DNA of 64,000 nucleotides from Paenirhizobium daejeonense (lineage in GTDB: Bacteria > Pseudomonadota > Alphaproteobacteria > Rhizobiales > Rhizobiaceae), in NCBI RefSeq assembly GCF_014280875.1, contig NZ_JACLAL010000003.1, positions 496,001 to 560,000 on the forward strand. The letters are read 5' to 3'. Below, one piece after another: positions 25,188 to 33,399 of the stretch. Each line of letters starts with the position of its first letter. The stretch's first letter is position 1. The translations under genes were made by a program, and so were the position numbers. Under the pieces are notes generated by a model. The model saw only the letters and a list, made by a program, of their open reading frames with translations, did no database searches and was not told the origin of the DNA.

Positions 25188-25541
25188 ATGCAAGGCTTGT
25201 TTTTCGAAAACGATACCGGCGTCCGCTACGTTCTGCGCTTCCTCGTACTGCTGCTCGGTTTCTGGACCGCGTGGCGGACCGGCAAGGCGGTGGCCGAGGG
25301 ATGGCACGGTTACCCGACGGTCGTCGTCTATACTTTGCTGCTGGGTTTCGCCATGCGCTTCCTGCACTATGCCCTTTTTCAGGGGCCTATGGTCAGCCCG
25401 GCTCTCTATGTCATCGATGTTGTTGTTCTTCTTGTGTTTTCCATTGCCGGCTTCCAGAGCCGCCGGACGACGCAGATGGTCGACAACTACTATTGGCTCT
25501 ATGAACGGACCTCTCCGTTTTCATGGAAGAAGAAAGATTGA
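25188..25541 (+). CDS. Small membrane protein (DUF6867-like) in the liv operon
   Basis: A 117-residue protein with three hydrophobic helices (about residues 13-30, 45-62 and 70-90) and a basic C-terminal end (SPFSWKKKD). It sits 19 bases behind livF and 140 bases before livK, in the same orientation, so it is cotranscribed. I recall a DUF6867 family in rhizobial liv operons matching this; the function is not known. It may modulate the permease or be a membrane accessory, but nothing in the sequence shows it. Confidence 0.75.
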   Translation: MQGLFFENDTGVRYVLRFLVLLLGFWTAWRTGKAVAEGWHGYPTVVVYTLLLGFAMRFLHYALFQGPMVSPALYVIDVVVLLVFSIAGFQSRRTTQMVDNYYWLYERTSPFSWKKKD

Positions 25542-25681
25542 CAGCCGCGTTTTTCTCGCCTCACATTGGCGAAAATAACGTGAGCTTTCATAAGAGTGGA
25601 ACAGCTTTTCCGACGCAGTCATGGTGGGTATTGCGCCGGGTTTCTGAAACCAAACCCGCTTTAAAAATTGGGAGTAACAAA

Positions 25682-26800
25682 ATGAAGAAGTCTCTCCTTT
25701 CAGCCGTTGCGCTGACGGCTCTCGTGGCCTTCGGCGGCAACGCCTGGGCTGACGTGCTGATCGGCGTCGGCGGTCCGCTGACCGGCCCGAACGCTGCCTT
25801 CGGTGCGCAGCTGCAGAAGGGTGCCGAGCAGGCTGCTGCCGACATCAACGCGGCTGGTGGCATCAACGGCGAACAGATCAAGATCGTTCTCGGTGACGAC
25901 GTGTCCGACCCGAAGCAGGGCATCTCTGTTGCCAACAAGTTCGTTGCTGATGGCGTCAAGTTCGTTGTCGGTCACTTCAACTCCGGCGTTTCCATCCCGG
26001 CTTCCGAAGTCTATGCCGAAAACGGCATTCTCGAAGTGACCCCGGCTGCTACCAACCCGGTTTTCACCGAGCGCGGCCTGTGGAACACCTTCCGTACCTG
26101 CGGCCGTGACGACCAGCAGGGCGGCATTGCCGGCGCATATCTCGCCGAGCACTTCAAGGACGCCAAGATTGCCGTCGTTCACGACAAGACCCCGTACGGT
26201 CAGGGTCTTGCTGACGAAACCAAGAAGGCCATGAACGCAGCTGGCGTGACGGAAGTCATGTATGAAGGCGTCAACACCGGTGACAAGGACTTCTCCGCTC
26301 TCATCGCGAAGATGAAGGAAGCCGGCGTTTCCATCATCTATTGGGGTGGTCTCCACACCGAAGCTGGCCTGATTATCCGTCAGGCTGCTGACCAGGGCCT
26401 CAAGGCTACGCTCGTTTCGGGTGACGGTATCGTTTCGAACGAACTGGCATCGATCGCTGGCGACGCCGTTGCCGGCACGCTGAACACTTTCGGCCCGGAT
26501 CCGACGCTGCGTCCGGAAAACAAGGAACTCGTAGAAAAGTTCAAGGCAGCCGGCTTCAACCCGGAAGCTTACACTCTCTACTCCTACGCTGCCGTTCAGG
26601 TCATCGCTGAAGCCGCAAAGGCTGCCGGCTCGCTTGAATCCGAAGCTGTTGCCGAAGCCATGAAGAAGGGCAAGTTCCCGACCGCTCTCGGCGAAATCTC
26701 CTTCGACGAAAAGGGCGACCCGAAGCTTCCGGGCTACGTTATGTATGAATGGAAGAAGGGCGCCGACGGCAAGTACACCTACATCCAGCAGGGTACGTGA
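25682..26800 (+). CDS. livK: Branched-chain amino-acid-type periplasmic binding protein LivK
   Basis: Solute-binding protein of the Liv system, 372 residues from ATG 25682. A signal peptide covers about residues 1-23 ([22 protein letters not shown]). The mature domain shows the Leu/Ile/Val-binding fold: [25 protein letters not shown] (in part), [24 protein letters not shown] and [18 protein letters not shown] strong ribosome site lies before the ATG. It is followed by a terminator and precedes an unrelated ligase gene. High codon regularity (many GGC, CTG, AAG codons) suggests strong expression. Confidence 0.94.
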   Translation: MKKSLLSAVALTALVAFGGNAWADVLIGVGGPLTGPNAAFGAQLQKGAEQAAADINAAGGINGEQIKIVLGDDVSDPKQGISVANKFVADGVKFVVGHFNSGVSIPASEVYAENGILEVTPAATNPVFTERGLWNTFRTCGRDDQQGGIAGAYLAEHFKDAKIAVVHDKTPYGQGLADETKKAMNAAGVTEVMYEGVNTGDKDFSALIAKMKEAGVSIIYWGGLHTEAGLIIRQAADQGLKATLVSGDGIVSNELASIAGDAVAGTLNTFGPDPTLRPENKELVEKFKAAGFNPEAYTLYSYAAVQVIAEAAKAAGSLESEAVAEAMKKGKFPTALGEISFDEKGDPKLPGYVMYEWKKGADGKYTYIQQGT

Positions 26801-26823
26801 TACGCTTCTGAAATTTGATTACG

Positions 26824-26848
26824 GAAGCCCGGCCTCGTGCCGGGCTTC
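26824..26848 (+). terminator. Terminator of the liv operon
   Basis: Perfect 9-bp stem GAAGCCCGG (26824-26832) with CCGGGCTTC (26840-26848), loop of 7, then TGCGTTTT. It lies 23 bases after the livK stop. Confidence 0.8.
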
Positions 26849-26904
26849 TGCGTTTTGTGCCAAGCGTTTTGCTGTGCAGGCCACGTTCAATCGGAAATGG
26901 TTCT

Positions 26905-26919
26905 TAGTCCAACGGACTA
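26905..26919. promoter_or_regulatory. 15-bp inverted repeat upstream of the acyl-CoA synthetase
   Basis: TAGTCC-AAC-GGACTA at 26905-26919, about 65-80 bases upstream of the synthetase ATG at 26983. Position and symmetry suit a repressor operator; no regulator gene is adjacent. Confidence 0.4.
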
Positions 26920-26982
26920 TATTGCGTCCGCGATCAATTGGGTAATACTCCTCCCGTCTATGAGAGTTGGGAGGCTCACGTT

Positions 26983-28629
26983 ATGCATGGAATGACGATT
27001 CCGCACGGGGAGGGAATCTACGATCGCGAGCTGGACAAGAACGCCGCGAACTTTTCCCAGATGACTCCGCTGAGCTTTATCGAGCGCACCGCTCAGGTCT
27101 ATCCTGGGCGTACCGCCGTGGTGTATGGCGATGTGCGCCGCAACTGGCTGCAGACCTATGACCGTGTTCGCCGCCTCGCCAGCGCGTTGGCCAATCGCGG
27201 CATTGGCCGGGGCGACACGGTTGCGGTGATTGCCGCCAACATTCCAGAGATGTTTGAATGCCATTTCGCCGTGCCGATGACCGGCGCGGTCCTGAATGCC
27301 GTCAATACGCGGCTAGATGCCGAGGCCATCGCGTTCATTCTGAACCATGGCGAAGCGCGCCTGCTGATCGTCGATCCCGAGTTCGCCGATGTTGCCGAGC
27401 GCGCCGTTCATATCGCGGGACGGTCGATCGAAATCATCGACATCATCGATCCTAGCTTTTCCGGCGGGCATCGCCTTGGGGAAACGACCTACGACGATCT
27501 CCTGGAGGGGGGCAATCCCAATTTCAAATGGGAGCGGCCGGTTGATGAGTGGGACGCTATCAGCCTTAACTATACCTCCGGTACCACGGGCGATCCGAAG
27601 GGTGTCGTCTATCATCATCGCGGCGCGTATCTGAACGCTGTCGGCAATATCCTGACCTGGGGCATGGCCAATCATCCGGTCTATCTCTGGACACTGCCGA
27701 TGTTTCACTGCAACGGCTGGTGCTTCCCCTGGACGATTGCCGCCGCCGCGGGCACGTCGGTTTGCCTGCGATCCGTGCGTGTGGAGCCGATCTACGATCT
27801 TATACGCTCGGAAAAGGTCACGCATTTCTGCGGAGCGCCCATCGTACTCAATCTGCTGGCGCATGCACCGGATGAACTGAAAGCGGGGATCGACCACAAG
27901 GTTTCCGTCATGACCGCAGGTGCTGCACCTCCGGCTGCAGTGATCGAGGCGATGGAAGAGCTGGGCTTCGACGTCACCCATACCTATGGCCTGACCGAGA
28001 CCTATGGTCCGGCCGTCGTCTGCGCATGGCACGACGAGTGGAACGATCACGACATCTCCGAAAAGGCGCGGCTGAAGGCCCGCCAGGGTGTGCGTTACTC
28101 GGTGCTCGATGGCCTGATGGTCGCCGATCCGGAAACGCTGGAGCCGGTTCCGAGCGACGGGGAAACCATGGGAGAGATCTTCTTCCGCGGCAACAACGTC
28201 ATGCGCGGCTACCTGAAGAACCCGTCCTCAAGCGACAAGGCGTTCGCCGGCGGCTGGTTCCATTCCGGAGACCTCGCGGTCTGCCATGCGGATGGCTATA
28301 TCGAGATCAAGGACCGTTCCAAGGACATCATCATTTCCGGCGGCGAGAACATCTCCTCGATCGAGGTCGAGGGCGTGCTTTATCGTCACCCCGCAGTCAT
28401 GGAGGCCGCCATCGTTGCCCGGCCGGATGAGAAGTGGGGCGAAACCCCCTGCGCCTTCATTGGTCTGAAGCCGGGAGCGACGGCGACAGAAAGGGAACTG
28501 ATCGAATTCTGCCGAGCCAACATGGCGCATTACAAGGCGCCGAAGACGGTGGTGTTCGGGCCTCTGCCGAAGACATCGACGGGCAAGATCCAGAAGTTCG
28601 TTCTGCGTGAAAAGGCGCGGGCGCTTTGA
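26983..28629 (+). CDS. AMP-forming acyl-CoA synthetase
   Basis: Activates a carboxylic acid with ATP to the acyl-adenylate and then to acyl-CoA. The 548-residue product begins at ATG 26983 behind GGGAGG; a TTG 15 codons earlier has no ribosome site. Motifs of the ANL superfamily are intact: LNYTSGTTGDPKGVVYHHRG (P-loop-like A3), TYGLTETYG (A5), GWFHSGDLAVCHADGYIEIKDRSKD (quoted in part; A7/A8 with the Asp that binds ribose) and SGGENISS, and the catalytic Lys in TSTGKIQK near the C-terminus. It groups with medium/long-chain FadD or methylmalonate-like ligases; the fatty-acid substrate is unknown. It lies alone, followed by repeat palindromes. Confidence 0.9.
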   Translation: MHGMTIPHGEGIYDRELDKNAANFSQMTPLSFIERTAQVYPGRTAVVYGDVRRNWLQTYDRVRRLASALANRGIGRGDTVAVIAANIPEMFECHFAVPMTGAVLNAVNTRLDAEAIAFILNHGEARLLIVDPEFADVAERAVHIAGRSIEIIDIIDPSFSGGHRLGETTYDDLLEGGNPNFKWERPVDEWDAISLNYTSGTTGDPKGVVYHHRGAYLNAVGNILTWGMANHPVYLWTLPMFHCNGWCFPWTIAAAAGTSVCLRSVRVEPIYDLIRSEKVTHFCGAPIVLNLLAHAPDELKAGIDHKVSVMTAGAAPPAAVIEAMEELGFDVTHTYGLTETYGPAVVCAWHDEWNDHDISEKARLKARQGVRYSVLDGLMVADPETLEPVPSDGETMGEIFFRGNNVMRGYLKNPSSSDKAFAGGWFHSGDLAVCHADGYIEIKDRSKDIIISGGENISSIEVEGVLYRHPAVMEAAIVARPDEKWGETPCAFIGLKPGATATERELIEFCRANMAHYKAPKTVVFGPLPKTSTGKIQKFVLREKARAL

Positions 28630-28682
28630 GAGTGAGATCCGCCATCGAACGGCGAGCATGATATCAAGACAAAAGCCCTTCA

Positions 28683-28790
28683 TCCCCCTGCCGGGACCTT
28701 CTCCCCGCGGGCGGGGAGAAGGTGAAGGGCGCGCCGTTGGCACTCCCTCGCCCCGCTTGCGGGGAGAGGGGTGGGGTGAGGGCAAAGCCG
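28683..28790. repeat. Paired GC-rich intergenic palindromes
   Basis: Two adjoining palindromes. The first has a 13-bp perfect arm (28696-28708 with 28711-28723, loop of two G). The second has arms around 28748-28756 and 28759-28768 (CTCGCCCCGC with GCGGGGAGAG). Such CCCTC/GGGAG palindromes are common between genes in rhizobia and their relatives. They may act as terminators between the convergent synthetase and response-regulator genes, or as REP-like repeats. Confidence 0.6.
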
Positions 28791-28802
28791 ATAGGCCTGT
28801 TC

Positions 28803-29726
28803 TCAATCCACATGCAGGACATTCGCCGCCTTGACCGCCGCGGAGGCCCGGTTTTCGACGCCGAGTTTTACGTAGATCTGCTCAAGGTGCTTGTTCACCG
28901 TGCGGGCCGAAAGACCGAGGATGTCGCCGATGTCGCGGTTGGATTTGCCTTTGGCAATCCAGAGCAGCACCTCGGATTCCCGCTGGGTGAGGGCGAAATG
29001 GCGGCGTAGCGTCTCATCGTCGCTGGTGCGATTGGAGACGGTCAGGCGAAACAGGTATTCGTCGGAACCGATGGCGCCAAGATAGCCGAGTTGCAGGGCC
29101 GCGCCGCCGCCGTGGGTAAATGTGAAGCTGCTTTCGGCCTGCGCGCCGGCACTCTCGCGCTTCGACATCCAGTCCGCGATCGCACGTGCCACGAGATCCA
29201 GACCATCGGAGCGACTGGTGGCGGTTTCGGCAAGCCGGGTCGCCTGCGGTGTCGACCAGTGGATGCTGCCGTCGCCTTTCACCGCAAGCAGGTGGCGGCC
29301 GGCGGCGTCGAGCGCCACGCGCGCGCTCTGGGCCGAGCGGGCGTTGGTGAGGTGCACCCGGATGCGGGCGCGAAGTTCATCGATATTGATCGGCTTGGTG
29401 AGATAGTCGACGCCGCCCGATTCCAGCGCATGCACGATATGCTCAGTCTCCGAGAGACCGGTCATGAAGATCACCGGTACCTGGGCGACGGCGGCGTCTT
29501 CCTTCAATCTGCGGCAGGTCTCGAAGCCGTCCATGCCGGGCATTACGGCATCGAGCAGGATGATGTCAGGACTGATGCGGGCGACGATGGAAAGCGCGAC
29601 CTGTCCGGAGGTAGCGATCAGCACGGAAAAGCCCGCCTGTTCCAGCGCGTCGGTCAGAAAGCCGAGCGCTTCCGGGCTGTCGTCGACCAACAGAACGATG
29701 TCGCGGGGCCGGGCGGCATCAACCAC
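28803..29726 (-). CDS. LuxR/NarL-type response regulator, partner of the permease-kinase
   Basis: A 307-residue regulator starting with GTG at 29726, whose first 8 bases overlap the end of the hybrid kinase gene. The receiver (about residues 1-125) has the acidic pair in VLLVDDSPEA, phosphoacceptor Asp in IILLDAVMPGMDG and Lys in YLTKPINIDEL. The middle (about 130-230) resembles a PAS-type domain (SIHWSTPQATRLAE), an unusual insertion. The LuxR helix-turn-helix is at about 238-300 (LTQRESEVLLWIAKGKSNRDIGDILGLS, then ARTVNKHLEQIYVKLGV). The tight overlap means coexpression with the kinase. Targets are unknown; the urt and liv regions on either side are the natural candidates. Confidence 0.92.
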   Translation of the reverse strand: MVDAARPRDIVLLVDDSPEALGFLTDALEQAGFSVLIATSGQVALSIVARISPDIILLDAVMPGMDGFETCRRLKEDAAVAQVPVIFMTGLSETEHIVHALESGGVDYLTKPINIDELRARIRVHLTNARSAQSARVALDAAGRHLLAVKGDGSIHWSTPQATRLAETATSRSDGLDLVARAIADWMSKRESAGAQAESSFTFTHGGGAALQLGYLGAIGSDEYLFRLTVSNRTSDDETLRRHFALTQRESEVLLWIAKGKSNRDIGDILGLSARTVNKHLEQIYVKLGVENRASAAVKAANVLHVD

Positions 29727-32700
29727 GGGGTTCCTCCTTGCCTGGCTGGAACGTCTTAAGGAAGGCGATGTAGCCCGTCATGTCGAAACCCTGCACGAAG
29801 CTTTTCGATGTCTCGACGAAGGCCGCATTGCCATCCAGTCTGGCGAGATCCGCCAGTTTCGCCTCGATGCCGCGCACATAGCCGATTTCCCCGAGTCGCA
29901 GCAACTCTTCCAGATGGGCCGGTCCCGGCGAACGGGGTTTTGTCGGGGCGGGCATGGCGGGCGCGGGAGGCATCTCGTCGGCATAGATCCAGTCGAGCCC
30001 GAGATAAAGCGCCAGCTTGTCGCGTAGACGCTTGACGTCGACCGGCTTGGCGATGGCGTCGTTGTGGCCGTCACCGCCCGGCGCGGGGGCGTCGCCGATA
30101 TTGGCCGAGAGCATGAGGACGGGGGCGGTCTGGCCGGTTTCCCGCAGCTTCTCGACGAGCTGCCAGCCGTTCATGCCGGGCATGGAAATATCGACGAGAA
30201 AGAGGTCGGGCTTGATCCCCTCGATCAGTGTCAGGCAATCGGGGCCGCTGGTCGCGGTCAGGACGACGAAGTCGAGGGGAGCCAGAACCTCGCGCATCAG
30301 GTCTCGATGGTCCTCGTTATCGTCGACCACGACGATGGTACGGCGTGGGCCGGTATAGGAGACGATCTTTCTTTCCGGGGCAGGGGCCGTGCTCGGCCGT
30401 TCGATTGCCGAGAGCATCAGCCGGACCTTGAAGGACGAGCCCTTGCCGGGCTCGCTCGTCACAGCGATTTCGCCGCCGAGCGTGTTGGTGAGCAGCTTGG
30501 TGATGGTCAGCCCCAGTCCGAGACCGGGTTGCGGTTTGACGATTTCGGCCTCGCCACGCTGGAAGGGCTCGTAGATGCGGTTGAGATCGCGTTCGGAAAT
30601 GCCGCGGCCGGTATCGGAGATGGTGAAGGTTGCAACCTGGCTGCGATAACCGACGTCGAAACGCACAGTTCCTTCTTCGGTGAACTTGATCGCGTTGGAG
30701 AGCAGGTTGACGAGGATCTGGCGAAGCCGCTTCTCGTCGGTGCGGACATATTGCGGCAGTGCGCGCGAGCGATCGTGCTCGAAGATCAGGTCCTTGACGG
30801 CGGCCTGCGGCGCGAACATGTCGATGAGCTGGTCGAGAAAATCCTGAATGTTCAGTTCGTTCGAAAACACCTGCAGGCGGCCGGCCTCGATCTTGGAGAT
30901 GTCCAGCAGTCCGTCGATCAGGCCGGAGAGGTGGTCGGCGGACCGCCTGATGACCTTGATCGCTGATTGCCGCGGTGCGGGGATCGTCTCGTCGTGTTCG
31001 AGGATCTGGGCATAGCCCATGACGGCGTTGAGCGGCGTGCGCAGTTCGTGGGAGAGACCGACGACGTAGCGGCTCTTAGCCCGGTTCGCGGCTTCGGCCG
31101 TCTCCTTGGCGGTCTGTAGCGCGGCATCGGTCTTGCGGTGGGCGGCGATTTCCTTCAGCAGCAGGGTGTTCTGGCGGGAGGATTCCTCCTCGGCGACGAC
31201 GCGGCTGTCATGGGCGAGAACGTAGAACCAGCTGGCGATGCCGGAGATCACCGAGAATACGAAGAAGACGATCAGAACCGTACGGTTGACGACTTCGGCG
31301 GTATCGGGTGAGCGAGAGGCGACTTGATGGGCGATAAGCGCGAGGATCGCGCCGATCACGGAAATGGCGATGACGGAGGTGATGGCATATCTGCCGAGGC
31401 GCGTGGATAGCCACGCAATCATGTCCTGCGGCAGCAGGCGCGCGGCGACCGCCGCCGTCTGGGCGTTGAGCTTTGCCTGCGGCTTGCACATGTCGTGGCA
31501 GCGGCTGTCGAGCGAACAGCAGAGCGAGCAGATCGGCGCCGCATAGGCGGGACACCATGCCATATCCTCCGGCTCGAAGGGGTGTTCGCAGATCGAGCAG
31601 GTGATCGAACCCAGCGTCTTCCAGCTCTGGCGCGGCTTGCGGGCGAGATAGAATTTGCCACGCGTGCCCCATGCGATCAGCGGCGAGATCACGAAGGAAA
31701 GAAGCGTGATGTACGTGGCAAGCGATGCCATCAGCGGACCGAACAGGCCGAAATGGGCGGCGAGCGCCACGCCGGAGGAAAGAAGCAATGTACCGCAGCC
31801 GACGGGATTGATGTCGTAGAGGTGGGCGCGCTTGAATTCGATGCCGGGAGGCGCGAGACCCATAGGCTTGTTGACGAAGAGATCGGCGGAAATCGTGCAG
31901 AGCCACGCCATGGCAATGATGGAGAAGATGCCGAGCGTCTCCTCCAGCAGCCGGTATATGCCGAGTTCCATCAGCAGCAGTGCGATCGCCACGTTGAAGA
32001 CCAGCCATACGACGCGGCCGGGATGGCTGTGGGTCAGCCGCGAGAAGAAGTTCGACCACGCCAGTGAGCCGGCATAGGCGTTCATGACATTGATCTTGAG
32101 CTGCGAGATCACCACGAAACAGGCCATCAGCAGCATGGCTGCGGTGTTGTTGGGGATCATGTAGCCGAAGGCGGCAAGATACATGTGCGCCGGGTCGGCC
32201 GCTTCGCGGGCGGGAACGCCGGTCGAAAGCGTCAGCACCGCGAGGAAGGAGCCTGCGAGCAGCTTCGGAACGCCGAGCACCACCCAGCCCGAACCAGCAA
32301 GGAAGACGGCGAAGCGATGGCGGAACTTTCGCCCGCCTTCGGGCGGCAGGAAGCGCAGGAAGTCCACCTGCTCGCCGATCTGCGGCATCAGCGCCAGAAT
32401 GACGGCGGAGGCCGCACCGAACTCCAGGAGATCGAAGGGGGCTATGCCGCCGGTCTGGGCATTGGAATGGCCGATACCGGCGAATGCGCGCCAGAGATCG
32501 AATTTTTCCCAGTCGGCAAAGGCGATGAAGATAAAGGGCAGGATGTTGAGGACGATCCAGAAGGGCTGGGTCAGTAGCTGAAAGCGGGAGATGAGCTGCA
32601 CGCCGTAGGTGACGAGGGGGATGACCACCATGGCCGAGACGATGTAGCCGATCCACAGCGGTATGCCGAAGGCAAGCTCCAGCGCGCCGGTCATGATCGA

Positions 32701-33102
32701 TGCCTCGATCGCAAACAGCATGAAGGTGAAGCTCGCATAGATCAGCGAGGTAATGGTGGAGCCGATATAGCCGAAGCCCGCACCACGGGTCAGGAGATCG
32801 ATATCGACACCGTGGCGGATAGCGTATCGGCTGATGGGCAAGCCCACGACCAGCATGGCGATGGCCGCCGCGAGAATGGCGAAGACCGCATTGGTGGTGC
32901 CGTAGGACAGCGTGATCGTGCCACCGATCGCTTCCAGGGCCAGAAAGGATATGGCGCCGATGGCTGTCTGCGAAATCCGGCTGGAGGAAAACTTGCGGGC
33001 ACTCTTGGCCGTGAAACGCAACGCATAGTCTTCCAGCGTCTGATTGGCCACCCAGCGATTATATTCGCGGCGTACGGGGATGATGCGTTGGCGTGCGGCC
33101 AT
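29719..33102 (-). CDS. Hybrid histidine kinase with N-terminal NCS1 permease-like sensor domain
   Basis: A 1127-residue fusion. Residues about 30-480 form a polytopic membrane domain of the NCS1 nucleobase/hydantoin permease family, with about twelve helices and conserved blocks such as LKINVMNAYAGSLAWSNFF (quoted in part) and PQIGEQVDFLRFLPPE. Residues about 500-540 are a cysteine-rich module, probably metal-binding. Two more helices follow (about 565-640). The kinase has the H-box SHELRTPLNAVMGYAQIL with His685, then an ATPase domain (NLLSNAIKFTEEG, DTGRGISERD, LGLGLTITKLL). A receiver follows (VVVDDNEDH; Asp971 in LVDISMPGMNG; KPVDVKRLR), then a helical tail of about 85 residues. ATG 33102 has a weak ribosome site. 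Transporter-kinase fusions are known for sodium-solute symporters (CbrA, PrlS); the NCS1 kind suggests sensing of a purine, pyrimidine, hydantoin or allantoin, an inference. Confidence 0.93.
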   Translation of the reverse strand: MAARQRIIPVRREYNRWVANQTLEDYALRFTAKSARKFSSSRISQTAIGAISFLALEAIGGTITLSYGTTNAVFAILAAAIAMLVVGLPISRYAIRHGVDIDLLTRGAGFGYIGSTITSLIYASFTFMLFAIEASIMTGALELAFGIPLWIGYIVSAMVVIPLVTYGVQLISRFQLLTQPFWIVLNILPFIFIAFADWEKFDLWRAFAGIGHSNAQTGGIAPFDLLEFGAASAVILALMPQIGEQVDFLRFLPPEGGRKFRHRFAVFLAGSGWVVLGVPKLLAGSFLAVLTLSTGVPAREAADPAHMYLAAFGYMIPNNTAAMLLMACFVVISQLKINVMNAYAGSLAWSNFFSRLTHSHPGRVVWLVFNVAIALLLMELGIYRLLEETLGIFSIIAMAWLCTISADLFVNKPMGLAPPGIEFKRAHLYDINPVGCGTLLLSSGVALAAHFGLFGPLMASLATYITLLSFVISPLIAWGTRGKFYLARKPRQSWKTLGSITCSICEHPFEPEDMAWCPAYAAPICSLCCSLDSRCHDMCKPQAKLNAQTAAVAARLLPQDMIAWLSTRLGRYAITSVIAISVIGAILALIAHQVASRSPDTAEVVNRTVLIVFFVFSVISGIASWFYVLAHDSRVVAEEESSRQNTLLLKEIAAHRKTDAALQTAKETAEAANRAKSRYVVGLSHELRTPLNAVMGYAQILEHDETIPAPRQSAIKVIRRSADHLSGLIDGLLDISKIEAGRLQVFSNELNIQDFLDQLIDMFAPQAAVKDLIFEHDRSRALPQYVRTDEKRLRQILVNLLSNAIKFTEEGTVRFDVGYRSQVATFTISDTGRGISERDLNRIYEPFQRGEAEIVKPQPGLGLGLTITKLLTNTLGGEIAVTSEPGKGSSFKVRLMLSAIERPSTAPAPERKIVSYTGPRRTIVVVDDNEDHRDLMREVLAPLDFVVLTATSGPDCLTLIEGIKPDLFLVDISMPGMNGWQLVEKLRETGQTAPVLMLSANIGDAPAPGGDGHNDAIAKPVDVKRLRDKLALYLGLDWIYADEMPPAPAMPAPTKPRSPGPAHLEELLRLGEIGYVRGIEAKLADLARLDGNAAFVETSKSFVQGFDMTGYIAFLKTFQPGKEEPRG

Positions 33103-33399
33103 GCCTAAAAACTGGTGTCCGATTGAGAGTGATTGCGGATTAGGCAGTCTTTCCGGGAATGACCGGAATTGCAAGGGGCGGGGAAGGAAGGGTACTGCCT
33201 GCAACAATGTATGGAAGGGGTGGAAACAGGGCGGCAGAACGGTTTCATGACGGAAAGTGTCACAATTTATCCGCTATTCCGACAAAGATGGTCGAGATTT
33301 CGGTTCTGGCCAAGGTAAGCGTGGGGAGAGGGGCTTGCGTTGCGCCGGTTGCCGTCTGTAAACCGATAAGCATGTTTTCCAGTTTCAATCCTGAACGCC
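33103..33399. other. Divergent spacer between the permease-kinase and the hydroxylase genes
   Basis: 297 bases between divergent starts. I found no clear operator, sigma-54 signature or palindrome; it must contain both promoters but none is recognisable by eye. Confidence 0.4.
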
